From Acidobacteriaceae bacterium (lineage in GTDB: Bacteria; Acidobacteriota; Terriglobia; Terriglobales; Acidobacteriaceae): DNA of 20,545 nucleotides. Under the pieces are notes generated by a model, which saw nothing but the letters and a program-made list of their open reading frames with translations, had not been told where the DNA came from and made no database searches. The DNA lies in the NCBI GenBank assembly GCA_003166055.1, contig PMWR01000568.1, positions 1 through 20,545 on the forward strand, written 5' to 3'. Within the stretch, counting starts at the first letter, position 1. Every line of letters begins with the position of its first letter. Positions 1-8,666 of the stretch are shown here, piece by piece. A program made the translations under genes and the position numbers.

Positions 1-593
1 CAGCTTGGGAAGACGGCAGTCTATTGGAAACAAAGAACATAACGTTTCCTGCATCTCGTTCTGGCGATTGAGAATACCGGGCTTTCAGTCTGTGCGCCCT
101 TCGCAAATCAAACGGAGCACAAATGGAGCACGCAAATCTTAGCCTGAGACTTCACAGGTTTTCACTTTTTCAGTTATCACTATAGTTCGCTCGGCGCATG
201 AGCTTACCGCACGCATAGCGGACACTTCACGATGATCCAGGTGACACGGCATCGCTCCGATCAGAGTCGGTTTAGTTTCACTGCATTCTTTGCATTGGAC
301 AGCGAAGTGGAAGAGCCAGGATTTGGGCAGGTCCCACACCGGAACAGTATGGGCAAATATAAGGCGACAATACGCAAAGACTGATGGTGCGACCTCGCGG
401 TCGTCTAATTTGTCTTCACCCCTGCGCCACGATCTGTGGTGTATCAAAAAAGGGGTCGGACTCACGAATTGATTTGCGTGGATCTCAAAGGCCGTTTTGG
501 TCGTTTCACTTAACGACCAGTTGCGGTGCGAGTCGTTGGGCCCACAAGTATTTCGCCCGTCAATCCAGCCAGAACTACTTGCTATCATGCGAT
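1..593. other. Left flank without a convincing gene
   Basis: I see no supportable intact gene here. A 149-codon minus-strand frame at 139-588 is open and carries a short Cys-rich stretch (VQCKECSETK), but I recognise no family and it may be an old remnant. Bases 114-131 contain a direct repeat of GGAGCAC at an 11-bp period. The first 12 bases, read on the minus strand, are CTTCCCAAGCTG, identical to the 3' side of a bacterial tRNA-Gly(CCC) anticodon arm; see the finding on split tRNA halves. Confidence 0.4.
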
Positions 594-1227
594 CTACTGC
601 ACTGTAAGGTTGACCGTGCCAGTTGCCGTGGTGGCGCCTGAAGTGCCGGTTACAGTGATGGTATAGGCTCCTGCTGTCGTGCCCGGAGCCCCACCGCCGC
701 CCGCAAGGAAGTCGCTGATCACGTGGCCGGCGAGATCATGCACATCATCGCAGGCGACCCCGCTCACGATCCTCCGTGCGCGCGTGCCCTCTGCGTCGTA
801 CACGTATGTCGCCGTGCTGCCACTGTCCACGCTGGCGAGGCGGCCTTCCGCATCGTACTGGTAGGTGTGGATGCCGTCGCCAATCATGTTGCACGCCGCG
901 TCGTAGTTAAACCCGGCGATATGGTAAGTGTTCCCGGTGAGCGTGTACTGCGGCGTGCAGCAGGTGCCGGTGTAGGTGTTGTGTTGCAGCCGGTTCCCGA
1001 AGCGGTCATAGACCTCGGCGCAGCCCAGGCCGGTGTTTGAGACCGCCGTGTTCAGCCGGTTGAAATCGTCGTAGGTGTATTTCCAGCTTCCGTTGACACG
1101 ATCGTAGCTTTCATTCAGATCGCTGTTCGGGAAGTAGGAAACCCCGACGCTATAGATGCTGCTGCCAGTCCCGCCGGTCATATCCGCGCCCGAGGTCGTA
1201 AGGCTGAAGAATGCCGGTGTGAAGCAA
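594..1227 (-). pseudogene. RHS/YD-repeat protein fragment with Ig-like tail
   Basis: This is a piece of a large RHS-type surface or toxin-delivery protein. The translation holds several YD-type repeats: YTYDDFNRL, EVYDRFGNRL, FNYDAACNMIGDG, YQYDAEGRL and YVYDAEGTRARR. It then reaches a 'DLAGHVISD' segment. Full RHS proteins exceed 1000 residues and have a secretion signal and a core cage; both are absent. After the glycine run near base 700 the frame changes character to a short beta-rich tail (TITVTGTSG, TVNLTVQ) typical of bacterial Ig-like domains, which is not how an RHS core normally ends. Upstream the frame runs into integrase coding sequence on the same strand. I infer a non-functional mosaic left by recombination. 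Both junction coordinates are estimates. Confidence 0.65.
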
Positions 1228-1734
1228 CTGCATCGGATTGCGCGCAACGGGAATGTACTTCCAGAGCATCGAAAGGTCCAGCAGCTTGGAGATCATGTTC
1301 CGAGCCCGCGCTTTTGAAGCGGCCCCAACTGGCAAGGAATCGAGCAATTGCTTGACTTCAAGGGCTTCAATGTCGGCTGGGCTGTACTCTCCCCATTGCT
1401 GCCGAACGTACAGCTCAATCAGGCTCGTGTTGGTCATCTGAGTGGAGTGCTTCAGGTGTGGAAGCTCTTCTCGAAGGTACCGATCGATGACCTCGGCGAA
1501 CCTCAAGCCGGCGCGGCCTGGCAGAGTATTGGCATTCAGTGATGCCATTTGTGTTTCAACCGCCTTGCGTACATCCCGCTCCGTCTTGTAGGTGGCTGCG
1601 TCAAAGGTCTGAACTTTGAGTTTGCGCTGCCCGGCAGGGTCCGTATAATAGTAGCGGAACTCCCACGCAAATCCGTGGGCGCGAGGAACTTTACGCACAC
1701 TCCCTGTGTGATACCGTTGGCGATGAATTCTCAT
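1219..1734 (-). pseudogene. Truncated phage-type tyrosine integrase (N-terminal half)
   Basis: The fragment encodes about 170 residues resembling the N-terminal part of tyrosine recombinases. It has an AP2-like/arm-binding start (WEFRYYYTDPAGQRKLK) followed by a SAM-like core-binding domain (FAEVIDRYLREELP through SKLLDLSMLWKYIPVARNPMQL). The catalytic domain with its R-H-R-Y residues is missing: after NPMQLLHT the frame enters RHS-derived sequence. I chose the ATG at 1734 because AAGG lies just upstream on the minus strand and the family-like sequence begins there; the frame is open further upstream to 1902 through unrelated DNA. It lies about 110 bp from a tRNA-Gly half, consistent with the integrase of a former island. 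It should be inactive. Confidence 0.7.
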
Positions 1735-1827
1735 CACACCTTCACTTTTGGTGGTGCAGATTAGACCACTTTCGCTCCAATGGTGTTTTATGGTGTTGGC
1801 GAGCCCCAGAAAAAGCTTCAAATTGTT

Positions 1828-2049
1828 GATAGTAAATAGGTCGCGGGAGTAGTTCAGTGGCAGAACGTCAGCTTCCATATAGCCATACCGAGCATTTTGC
1901 ATTCAATCCCCATTAGAATCAACCAAATCAATTAAAATCAAGTATTTATACGCGATCAAATGATACTTTCAAGTGTGCCCATATTTAGACGATTTTGTCA
2001 CTTTTGAGCAGATTTAAGAGCCATGGATAGTAAATTTGGATAGTAAATC
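1828..2049 (+). repeat. Three direct copies of GATAGTAAAT
   Basis: GATAGTAAAT occurs at 1828-1837, 2026-2035 and 2039-2048. The last two are in tandem at a 13-bp period, within GGATAGTAAATTT and GGATAGTAAATCT. The first ends 5 bp before the tRNA-Gly half. Short direct repeats flanking an attachment site are typical of integrase arm-type or excisionase binding sites. That function is an inference. Confidence 0.5.
1843..1876 (+). pseudogene. tRNA-Gly(CCC) 5' half
   Basis: The sequence reads as a tRNA 5' half: acceptor strand GCGGGAG, TA, a D arm with perfectly paired GTTC/GAAC around AGTGGCA, then the 5' anticodon strand TCAGC and loop start TTCC. The match stops within the anticodon loop, where the sequence changes to AT-rich DNA (ATATAGCC). 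No 3' half follows. Anticodon loops are a common crossover site for tyrosine integrases, and an integrase fragment lies immediately to the left. The Gly(CCC) identity is inferred from similarity to known bacterial tRNA-Gly genes. Confidence 0.7.
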
Positions 2050-2953
2050 TGGGCCATATCTGATGCGCGAATACACAGATGGATTGATCGGAATATTGGC
2101 AGCAAAAAGTCAACTTGGTTTTGCCTCCGAAGTCATTGATCTCTGCTGTACGCATCGCCATGCCCTTGCTCCGGCAGTTTGAATCCGTGGCAATGCTGTA
2201 GGGTTGAAAATCATCAAAACAGCCGCACTGCCGCTTCACCGGCCCTACGGCACGGCGGCCCGATTCTTTCGTTGCTGGGTCGAATCCCCCTCTCTCCGCC
2301 AGCTTACAAAGCAAGTTATTGAAACAACGTATAAAACCAACAAAACAGACAACTTGACGGAGATTTAAGATGTACGCTGTGTACGCACAGTGCGCCTCGG
2401 TTCGCCCAATACAACCCTTTTACCTTACAAAACGGGAAGCACCTTACAAAGGCTACTCGCCGTCCGCGGCATGGGGCGTGATCCTCGACGTTGGGTTACA
2501 GTTTGGGTCAGACAGTTCATTCAAACTGTGCAGCGCACTGCCGGCGTGCTAGGAACCAGCGTCGGGCTGTGGACTGCTTCTGCTTTGTATTTGCCTATAC
2601 TCCTACCGCTGAGCAGCGCCGATGGGTCTGCGTGATCCCCTTTTTGACCCCAAACGGAATTCGGTTTATTGCAGATCACCGTCGGCTCTGAACGAGCGTC
2701 GTGTCCCAGCCCAATCGACCATTTGAATGGACTACCCCCATCTGCGGCTGACCTCTATGTAGATGGATTGCCCGTCTACAAGCGAGATTCAGTACCAGAA
2801 TCGGGGCCGAAATCATTAGCCAAGCCCAGCCAAACATAGCCTCTCACCAGCATGACACTTGAAGGTCGTGAGGAGTTTCGGCGAACTCGACAATCGCCAT
2901 CCTCTACTGTTTCGCCCTCTGTATTGGGAGCTGGATGGGCCGCTTTCGCTAAA
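1877..2953. other. Long stretch without an intact gene
   Basis: About 1.1 kb between the tRNA-Gly half and the dnaE2 stop codon. The left part is AT-rich and holds the tandem GATAGTAAAT repeats and a possible tRNA-Ser 3' end near 2273-2301. The right part (2310-2953) contains only short overlapping frames with no recognisable domain or credible ribosome binding site. A small inverted repeat, CTGTG-TACG-CACAG, lies near 2380. Confidence 0.6.
2273..2301 (+). pseudogene. Possible tRNA-Ser 3' end fragment
   Basis: The segment ends in TCTCTCCGCCA preceded by GGGTCGAATCCCCC. This resembles the T arm, 3' acceptor strand and discriminator-CCA of a bacterial tRNA-Ser whose acceptor begins GGAGAGA. 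One T is missing from the usual GGTTCGAATC loop, and no anticodon arm or long variable arm is recognisable upstream. It is best read as an old attachment-site duplication. The fragment is short, so the call is tentative. Confidence 0.4.
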
Positions 2954-5900
2954 TCAGTGAAAATCATGCGAACGGATGTTGGCGCTGGTAATGTCGAGCG
3001 GAGCAATGTGCTGAGCTTTGACGTGAATTACACCATCGGCGTTCTGTACTGTGCCTGCGATCAGCAGAAAACGATTGCACGTGACGATCAGGCGATCTCG
3101 CTCGAAAACATCTGGAGTCAGAATGATATTGGCGATGCCGGTTTCGTCTTCGAGGGAGAGAAAGACGAATCCCTTGGCGGTGCCGGGACGTTGGCGCGCG
3201 ATGACGCATCCGGCAATGCGGACGGATTGATTGCTTGGGCGCTGCAGCAAGTCCATTGCGGAAAGAATGCCCTCGCTCCGCAACATTACACGGCAGTAGG
3301 TCATTGGGTGCGGGCCTGTGGTGAGCCCGGTGCCGGAGTAGTCGGCGGAGAGGCGCTCGTCGGTGGTCATCGCATGGAGCGGCATCGGTTCGTGAGGTTC
3401 GTCGGGCAAATTGCCTGCGCTACGCAGTAAGGGACCAACGGGACGGCCGGCTTCTTCGACTTGCCAGAGGGCGTCACGGCGATGTCCGACCTCGCCGAGC
3501 GAATTGAGCGCACCGATCCTTGCCAGCGCAACGAGCTCCTTGCGGTTAAGTTCAGGGACACGGAGAACCAGGTCATCGACTAATGCGAACGCTCCATTGC
3601 GACTGCGCGCGACCAGAAGAGCCTCTGCCGATGACTGCCGCAGCCCTTTGGCATAGTTGAAGCCGATGCGCAGTGAGAGCGAGCCGTTAGGTTCTGCTTC
3701 AAGCGTGCAAAGCCACTCGGAGCGTAATACGTCGATGGGGCGCACGCGCAGGCCATGACGTTGCGCATCTTTGATGAGCACGGCGGGCGCGTAAAAGCCC
3801 ATCGGCTGGTTGTTGAGCAAGCCGCAAGTGAAAGCGGCGAGATAGTGGACCTTGAGATAGGCCGAGGCATAAGCGATCAGCGCGAAGCTCGCCGCGTGCG
3901 ATTCAGGGAATCCATACATGGCGAAGGATGAGATTCCTTGCACGATGTTGTCCTGAGCCTGCGAGCTAATGCCGTTGCGTGTCATCCCAGCGCGTAGCCT
4001 GCCTTCAAGATCCTTCATACGCTGCATCGACCGGCGCATCCCCACAGCGCGGCGTAGCTCTTCCGCTTCCGCTCCACTGAAGTTGGCAACTGTCATCGCC
4101 ATGCGCAAAAGCTGTTCCTGGAAGAGGGGGACGCCCAGCGTGCGCTTGAGCACAGGTTCCAGTGACGGATGCGGATAGGTGACTTCCTCCTTGCCCTGGC
4201 GGCGGCGCATATACGGGTGCATCATTTTACCGACGATGGGCCCGGGGCGAATGATGGCGACCTGCACTACAAGATCGTAGAAGCGAGTCGGCGCGTTGTG
4301 AGGTATCGAAGCCATCTGCGCGCGGCTTTCAACTTGAAACATGCCCACGGTGTCCGCCTTGCAAAGCGTCTCGTAGACGACCGGATCTTCAGGCAGCGCA
4401 GCGAGATCGACCTTCTTGTTGTAATGGCGCGGGATCAATTCGATGGAATCCTTGAGCACAGCCATCATGCCCAGGCCGAGTAGATCCACCTTGATGAGGC
4501 CGAGGTCGGCGCAATCTTCCTTGTCCCACTGGATCACGGTTCGACCCGGCATTGACGCGCGTTCGATGGGAACAACGCGATTGAGCATTCCGGCGCAGAT
4601 GACCATGCCGCCGGAGTGTTGGCCGAGGTGACGCGGCAGGTTCTGCATTCGCAGGCAGAGGTCGAGATAGTGAGCGATTCGCGGATGGCGAATGTCGAAG
4701 CCTGCCTGGGCAAAGTGATGGGCCATGGTGTCGTTCTCGCCGCGCCACTCCCAGTGACCCATGAGACTGGAGAGCCGCGCAAGCTGCTCTTCTTCAAAGC
4801 CCAGCGCCTGGCCTACTTCGCGCGCCGCGGAGCGACCTCGATAGCTGATGACGTTGGCGGTCATGGCCGCTCCCTGTGCGCCGTAGCGCTCATAGATGTA
4901 CTGAATCACGCGTTCGCGCTGGTCGCCTGAAGGCAGGTCGAGATCGATGTCTGGCCATTCGCCGCGATTCTCATTGAGGAAGCGCTCGAAAAGGAGCTCC
5001 ATGCCGACGGGATCGACCGCGGTGATTTCGAGCGCGTAGCAAACGGCGGAGTTGGCCGCGGAACCGCGGCCCTGCACCAAAATGCCTTGCCGCTGGCAGT
5101 AGCGAATGAGGTCCCAGACGATGAGGAAGTATCCGGCAAAACCAAGCTTGGTGATGAGCTTGAGTTCGTGTTGAACCTGCGCGTGGGCTTTTTCGAGCAG
5201 AGCCCGCTTGGCCCCTGAGCCATAGCGTTTGCGGACTCCTTCTTCAACGCGCTTTTCAAGAAAGCTGTCCATCGTATCCCCGTCGGGCACTGAATACCGC
5301 GGGAACTCATAACCAAGATCGTTGAGGGTGAATTGGAGTCGCTGGCTCACGATGTTCGTGTTGGCGATGGCTTCGGGAATGTCGCGAAAGAGCGCGCTCA
5401 TCTCATGCGCGGATCGCAAAAAGCGCGCGGCGTTTGCCGTGAGCAAGCGGCCCGTCTGATCGAGCGAAGTATGAAAGCGGATGGAGGTCAGCACGTCCAG
5501 CAGTTCGCGGTCCTTGTCCGTTGCAGCGCGCACGCCGTTGGTGGCGATGATAGGTAAGTGCAAGTCAGAGGCGAGGCTTAGAAGCGATTGAGTGCGGCAC
5601 TCTTCGTTGCGCTCGTGGTGACGCTGAAGTTCGATGTAGAGGTTGCCGCGGCCATAGATGGATGTCAATCGTTCAACGACCTTGCGCGCTTCCTGTTCTC
5701 CTCCGCGAACAAGTGCTGACGCCAGGGGACCTTCCTCGCCGCCGGTCAGGCAAATCAGCCCCGCCGAAAACTCTTCCAGGTCTTCGAGTGTTGCGGCGCC
5801 CTCCGATTTTGTTACTTCGCGCATCTTGAAGCGCGTGATGAGTTGGCAGAGATTCTGGTAGCCGGTTTGCGATGCGCAGAGCAATACCAGGCGCGAAGGC

Positions 5901-6310
5901 TCTGCAGAAGACTGATGTGGCAGCCATGCCGGAGGCTGCAACTTCTGGCCAAAGGCTGAAACCGCAATCTCCGCGCCAATGTGTGCCTGCGCTCCGAGCC
6001 GCTTGGCCGCGGTGTGGAAACGCACCACACCGTACAGACCGTTGCGGTCGGCCAGGGCGATTGCAGGCATGCCCAACTCTGCGGCGCGCTCAATGAGCGC
6101 CTCCGGCTGCGAGGCTCCAGCAAGAAAACTGAAGGCGCTTGTTGCGTGCAGCTCGACGTACTCGCTGTCATGCGCAATTGCCGTTGATTGCCGCCTTCGG
6201 GAAACGCTTGTGGACTCTTGAAGGGCCGGTGGCTGGTAAGCGTCGTTGGGGTGGCAGACCGGCGTTCCGGGCGAGCGTGTGTTGGAAACAGGGGAGCAAC
6301 GGTCAGTCAT
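2954..6310 (-). CDS. dnaE2: Error-prone DNA polymerase DnaE2 (ImuC)
   Basis: This is the alpha-subunit-like C-family polymerase of the ImuA-ImuB-DnaE2 mutasome, which copies damaged DNA with low fidelity after SOS induction. The protein is 1118 residues, normal for DnaE2. A PHP domain begins near residue 51 (YVELHATSAFSFLAGAS). The finger/palm region has VQGRGSAANSAVCYALE (412-428) and the catalytic acidic motif PDIDLDLPSGD (453-463; D454 and D456 match the DnaE catalytic aspartates). The middle and C-terminal part has the helix-hairpin-helix and OB regions (e.g. RIAGCVIARQRPGTAKGF). I chose the ATG at 6310 because it overlaps the imuB stop by 8 bp, whereas the open frame further upstream lies inside imuB and shows no family similarity. 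Translational coupling to imuB is likely. No frameshift or missing catalytic residue is seen. Confidence 0.95.
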   Translation of the reverse strand: MTDRCSPVSNTRSPGTPVCHPNDAYQPPALQESTSVSRRRQSTAIAHDSEYVELHATSAFSFLAGASQPEALIERAAELGMPAIALADRNGLYGVVRFHTAAKRLGAQAHIGAEIAVSAFGQKLQPPAWLPHQSSAEPSRLVLLCASQTGYQNLCQLITRFKMREVTKSEGAATLEDLEEFSAGLICLTGGEEGPLASALVRGGEQEARKVVERLTSIYGRGNLYIELQRHHERNEECRTQSLLSLASDLHLPIIATNGVRAATDKDRELLDVLTSIRFHTSLDQTGRLLTANAARFLRSAHEMSALFRDIPEAIANTNIVSQRLQFTLNDLGYEFPRYSVPDGDTMDSFLEKRVEEGVRKRYGSGAKRALLEKAHAQVQHELKLITKLGFAGYFLIVWDLIRYCQRQGILVQGRGSAANSAVCYALEITAVDPVGMELLFERFLNENRGEWPDIDLDLPSGDQRERVIQYIYERYGAQGAAMTANVISYRGRSAAREVGQALGFEEEQLARLSSLMGHWEWRGENDTMAHHFAQAGFDIRHPRIAHYLDLCLRMQNLPRHLGQHSGGMVICAGMLNRVVPIERASMPGRTVIQWDKEDCADLGLIKVDLLGLGMMAVLKDSIELIPRHYNKKVDLAALPEDPVVYETLCKADTVGMFQVESRAQMASIPHNAPTRFYDLVVQVAIIRPGPIVGKMMHPYMRRRQGKEEVTYPHPSLEPVLKRTLGVPLFQEQLLRMAMTVANFSGAEAEELRRAVGMRRSMQRMKDLEGRLRAGMTRNGISSQAQDNIVQGISSFAMYGFPESHAASFALIAYASAYLKVHYLAAFTCGLLNNQPMGFYAPAVLIKDAQRHGLRVRPIDVLRSEWLCTLEAEPNGSLSLRIGFNYAKGLRQSSAEALLVARSRNGAFALVDDLVLRVPELNRKELVALARIGALNSLGEVGHRRDALWQVEEAGRPVGPLLRSAGNLPDEPHEPMPLHAMTTDERLSADYSGTGLTTGPHPMTYCRVMLRSEGILSAMDLLQRPSNQSVRIAGCVIARQRPGTAKGFVFLSLEDETGIANIILTPDVFERDRLIVTCNRFLLIAGTVQNADGVIHVKAQHIAPLDITSANIRSHDFH

Positions 6311-7799
6311 AGAACGCCTCCAGCCGCCACTCGTTCCGTAGCCGGTCCAGAACCAGCAGGCAGCCGAACGCTTCGCCATTAGATCTCGCGGCCAAAGCGT
6401 CCCATTCTTCCGTATCCCACCCATTCTGAGACCACCAGCAGCCGCTGGTTCTCCAGGGACCGTAGGCAGCCGTGATCTCGAAGCGATTGTCTCCATCGCG
6501 GAAGGCCACCGGCTTCATCGCGTCCAGTGAAATCAGAATCGGATGGGGAGGCCGCAAACGGCGCAGAGCCATGCGCGCGCATTCGGCTTTTGGTGTGGCA
6601 GGTTTTGCATCCACCACAAAGCCTTCCATCCGAAAGCTGCCTGGGCGGTGTGTGTCTTCGAGTGCCGGCGTGCCGACGCGATCCTCACCTACGATGGCCT
6701 TGAGCCGCGCCAGTGTCACATCCAGCCGCGAAGCCTCCGGGGTCTGCGGCGCAAAGAGGCCGAGCTGCATTTTGCTCGACTGCCCTGCTTCCGCTGTGAG
6801 TGTGAGCGAAACCACTGCTGCCAGCGGCGGATGCGCACCCATCTCCAGTTGCAGCAGCTTCAGTAGGAACTTGCGATCCATGGAAGGCACAGCAGGATGA
6901 ATCGCAAGGTGATGAGATTGTCCGCCCTCAAGTTGCATGTCTACGGTGAGCGACGCCAGCGACAACGCTCTTCCCGCCGCGCGCGCCACCAGGCAGTCGA
7001 TCATGCGCGCGCCGATGAAGAGCAGCGAGTCGATCTGTTCCACGGGAGTTTCGAAGTCGTAGAACTCCTTCAGTGCAAACTCGGGCTCGATGGGCTGAAA
7101 GGTGTGCCGCGCCACGCAGTGGGCGAGAGCACGCCAGTCGCTGGCCGCAGCGCCGAACCGCTTGACCAGCTCCACCTCCGGCAGGGCTACCAGTTCGCCC
7201 AGCGTACGAATGCCCCACAGCGCAAAGGTTTCCTTGTGCTCTTCCGTCAGGGCAAGCGAAGCAATGGGCAGCTTCTCCAGTGCGCGTGCTTCTTCGCCTT
7301 CTGGAATGATTGTGATGCCGCGCGTTGCGGTTGCCTTGATTCGCGCCGCATGGAAATTCGCGCTCGAGGCAACGGAGACGCGAAAGCCCGCTGTTGCCAT
7401 CTCATCGCGCAGCCGTTCGGCGAGCTTCTCCGGAGGACCAAACAGCAGTTCCATCCCTGCAATGTCGAGCATCAACGCGCATCCAGTTCCATCGCTGGCT
7501 TCTTCGATCCGGGGAGAAAACTTCGACGCACACTCCAGCAGAACGGCGTGCGCGGCAGTCTCGACTTCTGCCGAGCGCGACAGAAGCTGCAGTCCGCTGA
7601 GGCCTTCGGCTTCCAGTTTCGTCATGCCCAGCGCCGCTCCTCTCCGCACTGCGTACCGGTTCAGGGAACAAACGGTTTCCTGTAACGCCGGGCCATCGAG
7701 CACGGCGACGGGTTGTGCCTGTAAATCCGTTCGCAAACGCAGCAAAGCCTGCGCGGGGAACTCCGCGGCATGAATGCAGGCATAGAGTTCGCTGCTCAT
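6303..7799 (-). CDS. imuB: Inactive Y-family polymerase ImuB, mutasome adaptor
   Basis: ImuB is a Y-family (UmuC/DinB-like) protein that usually lacks polymerase activity. It acts as the hub linking ImuA, DnaE2 and the sliding clamp at lesions. The 498-residue length is typical. The N-terminus (YACIHAAEFPAQALLRL) replaces the acidic DxD of active Y polymerases, consistent with loss of catalysis. A canonical beta-clamp-binding motif QLGLF lies at residues 345-349 after the little-finger region. The frame is open upstream to 8189, but the ATG at 7799 overlaps the imuA stop as ATGA (4 bp) and starts at the conserved family N-terminus, so I use it. The gene is followed by dnaE2 with an 8-bp overlap, so the three form one coupled operon. 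Confidence 0.93.
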   Translation of the reverse strand: MSSELYACIHAAEFPAQALLRLRTDLQAQPVAVLDGPALQETVCSLNRYAVRRGAALGMTKLEAEGLSGLQLLSRSAEVETAAHAVLLECASKFSPRIEEASDGTGCALMLDIAGMELLFGPPEKLAERLRDEMATAGFRVSVASSANFHAARIKATATRGITIIPEGEEARALEKLPIASLALTEEHKETFALWGIRTLGELVALPEVELVKRFGAAASDWRALAHCVARHTFQPIEPEFALKEFYDFETPVEQIDSLLFIGARMIDCLVARAAGRALSLASLTVDMQLEGGQSHHLAIHPAVPSMDRKFLLKLLQLEMGAHPPLAAVVSLTLTAEAGQSSKMQLGLFAPQTPEASRLDVTLARLKAIVGEDRVGTPALEDTHRPGSFRMEGFVVDAKPATPKAECARMALRRLRPPHPILISLDAMKPVAFRDGDNRFEITAAYGPWRTSGCWWSQNGWDTEEWDALAARSNGEAFGCLLVLDRLRNEWRLEAFYD

Positions 7800-8557
7800 G
7801 CGCGCATCCCGGTTTCCCAAGCGGCGATTGCAGACCATGTGGAAGCCGGCGGCTTCCGCGCGCTGGCAAGCTGTGGCGTAAACCGCTGGCGTCCGCGCCG
7901 GGCCTCGAACGTACAGCCGCGCCATACGGTTCCGTCCACGCTCTCCGGCTGGAATGGCCCAGACTCCAGCTTGACCGCCGCGCTGGATTGCGCATAGGCC
8001 GTCTTGCCCAGCACCACCAGGCTGCATCGTGTCCGGTCGGCAGCCTGCCGGAACCGGAACCAGGTGGCCAACGGAATCCGCATAGCGTGTGCCGGCTCCA
8101 TATCCCCCAGATCCAGGACGATCGCCGCGAATCCACCAGCCTGCAACAGCAGGTCTGTCGCGCGGAGCGCCTGGTCGAGCCGCGTCCACGGCTTGGCCCG
8201 CGCCAGTCCACTCTCATTTCGGCAGCGGACCCATAGCAGTTGTTTCAAGCCCACTCCGCTGGCCGCCGCCGACTCAGGATCGAAGGCATCGCCCGCATCC
8301 ACCCAAGCGCAAACTTGGGCCGCCTCTGTCCTCTTGGCCAGAAACGCCAGCGTCAGGCTGGTTCGTCCCGACGACGCCGGCCCCGTGACTTCGCTGATTG
8401 CTCCCACCGGCAAACCGCCCTCCAGCAACGCATCCACCGGGGCAATGCCGGTCGGCGCCACCTCGTAACTGGTCTTCGGAGCAAGCGTCAGCGCCGCCGG
8501 GAAGCGGTGTTCCAGGGTGCGTTCAATTTCAAGGCGTAATGCTGCAGCGGATGACAT
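7796..8557 (-). CDS. imuA: RecA-like mutasome protein ImuA
   Basis: ImuA is a RecA/SulA-like accessory protein that supports ImuB-DnaE2 translesion synthesis. The 253-residue protein contains the region SYEVAPTGIAPVDALLEGGL and a degenerate Walker A GPASSGRTS at residues 59-67, with Arg in the usual Lys position as is common in ImuA. A hydrophobic strand near FAAIVLDLGD resembles the Walker B strand of RecA-fold proteins. It is the first gene of the minus-strand imu operon and overlaps imuB by 4 bp. Its start faces the SRAP gene across a 109-bp intergenic region that must contain the operon promoter. LexA control is established for this cassette in other bacteria, but I do not recognise a LexA box here. 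Confidence 0.92.
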   Translation of the reverse strand: MSSAAALRLEIERTLEHRFPAALTLAPKTSYEVAPTGIAPVDALLEGGLPVGAISEVTGPASSGRTSLTLAFLAKRTEAAQVCAWVDAGDAFDPESAAASGVGLKQLLWVRCRNESGLARAKPWTRLDQALRATDLLLQAGGFAAIVLDLGDMEPAHAMRIPLATWFRFRQAADRTRCSLVVLGKTAYAQSSAAVKLESGPFQPESVDGTVWRGCTFEARRGRQRFTPQLASARKPPASTWSAIAAWETGMRA

Positions 8558-8666
8558 GACGGGTCTCGTATTCGCTATTTCTTCGCTTATAGCTTCTCTC
8601 GAAACGGGCGGGTTGTCAAAGATTCTCTGGGATCGAGGCCAGCAGGTTGGCTATTCTGAGGGAGCC
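8558..8666. promoter_or_regulatory. Divergent promoter region of imuA and SRAP gene
   Basis: This 109-bp gap separates two divergent DNA-damage genes. It contains a direct repeat of TTCGCT at 8571 and 8582, 11 bp apart (one helical turn), which could be a regulator site. It does not match the alphaproteobacterial GTTC-N7-GTTC or the Gram-positive GAAC-N4-GTTC LexA consensus. The GAGGGAG ribosome binding site of the SRAP gene lies at its right end. Confidence 0.4.

Noticed and set aside
1985..2314. 109-codon minus-strand frame beginning MLCKLAERGGFDP
   Set aside because: The LAERGGFDP start is the reverse translation of the tRNA-Ser-like 3' end, a known source of spurious protein calls; no domain follows.
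2852..3430. 192-codon plus-strand frame
   Set aside because: Mostly antisense to the dnaE2 3' end and without recognisable domain.
6897..7773. Long plus-strand frames antisense to imuB
   Set aside because: Shadow frames of GC-rich coding DNA; imuB has motifs and operon context, these do not.
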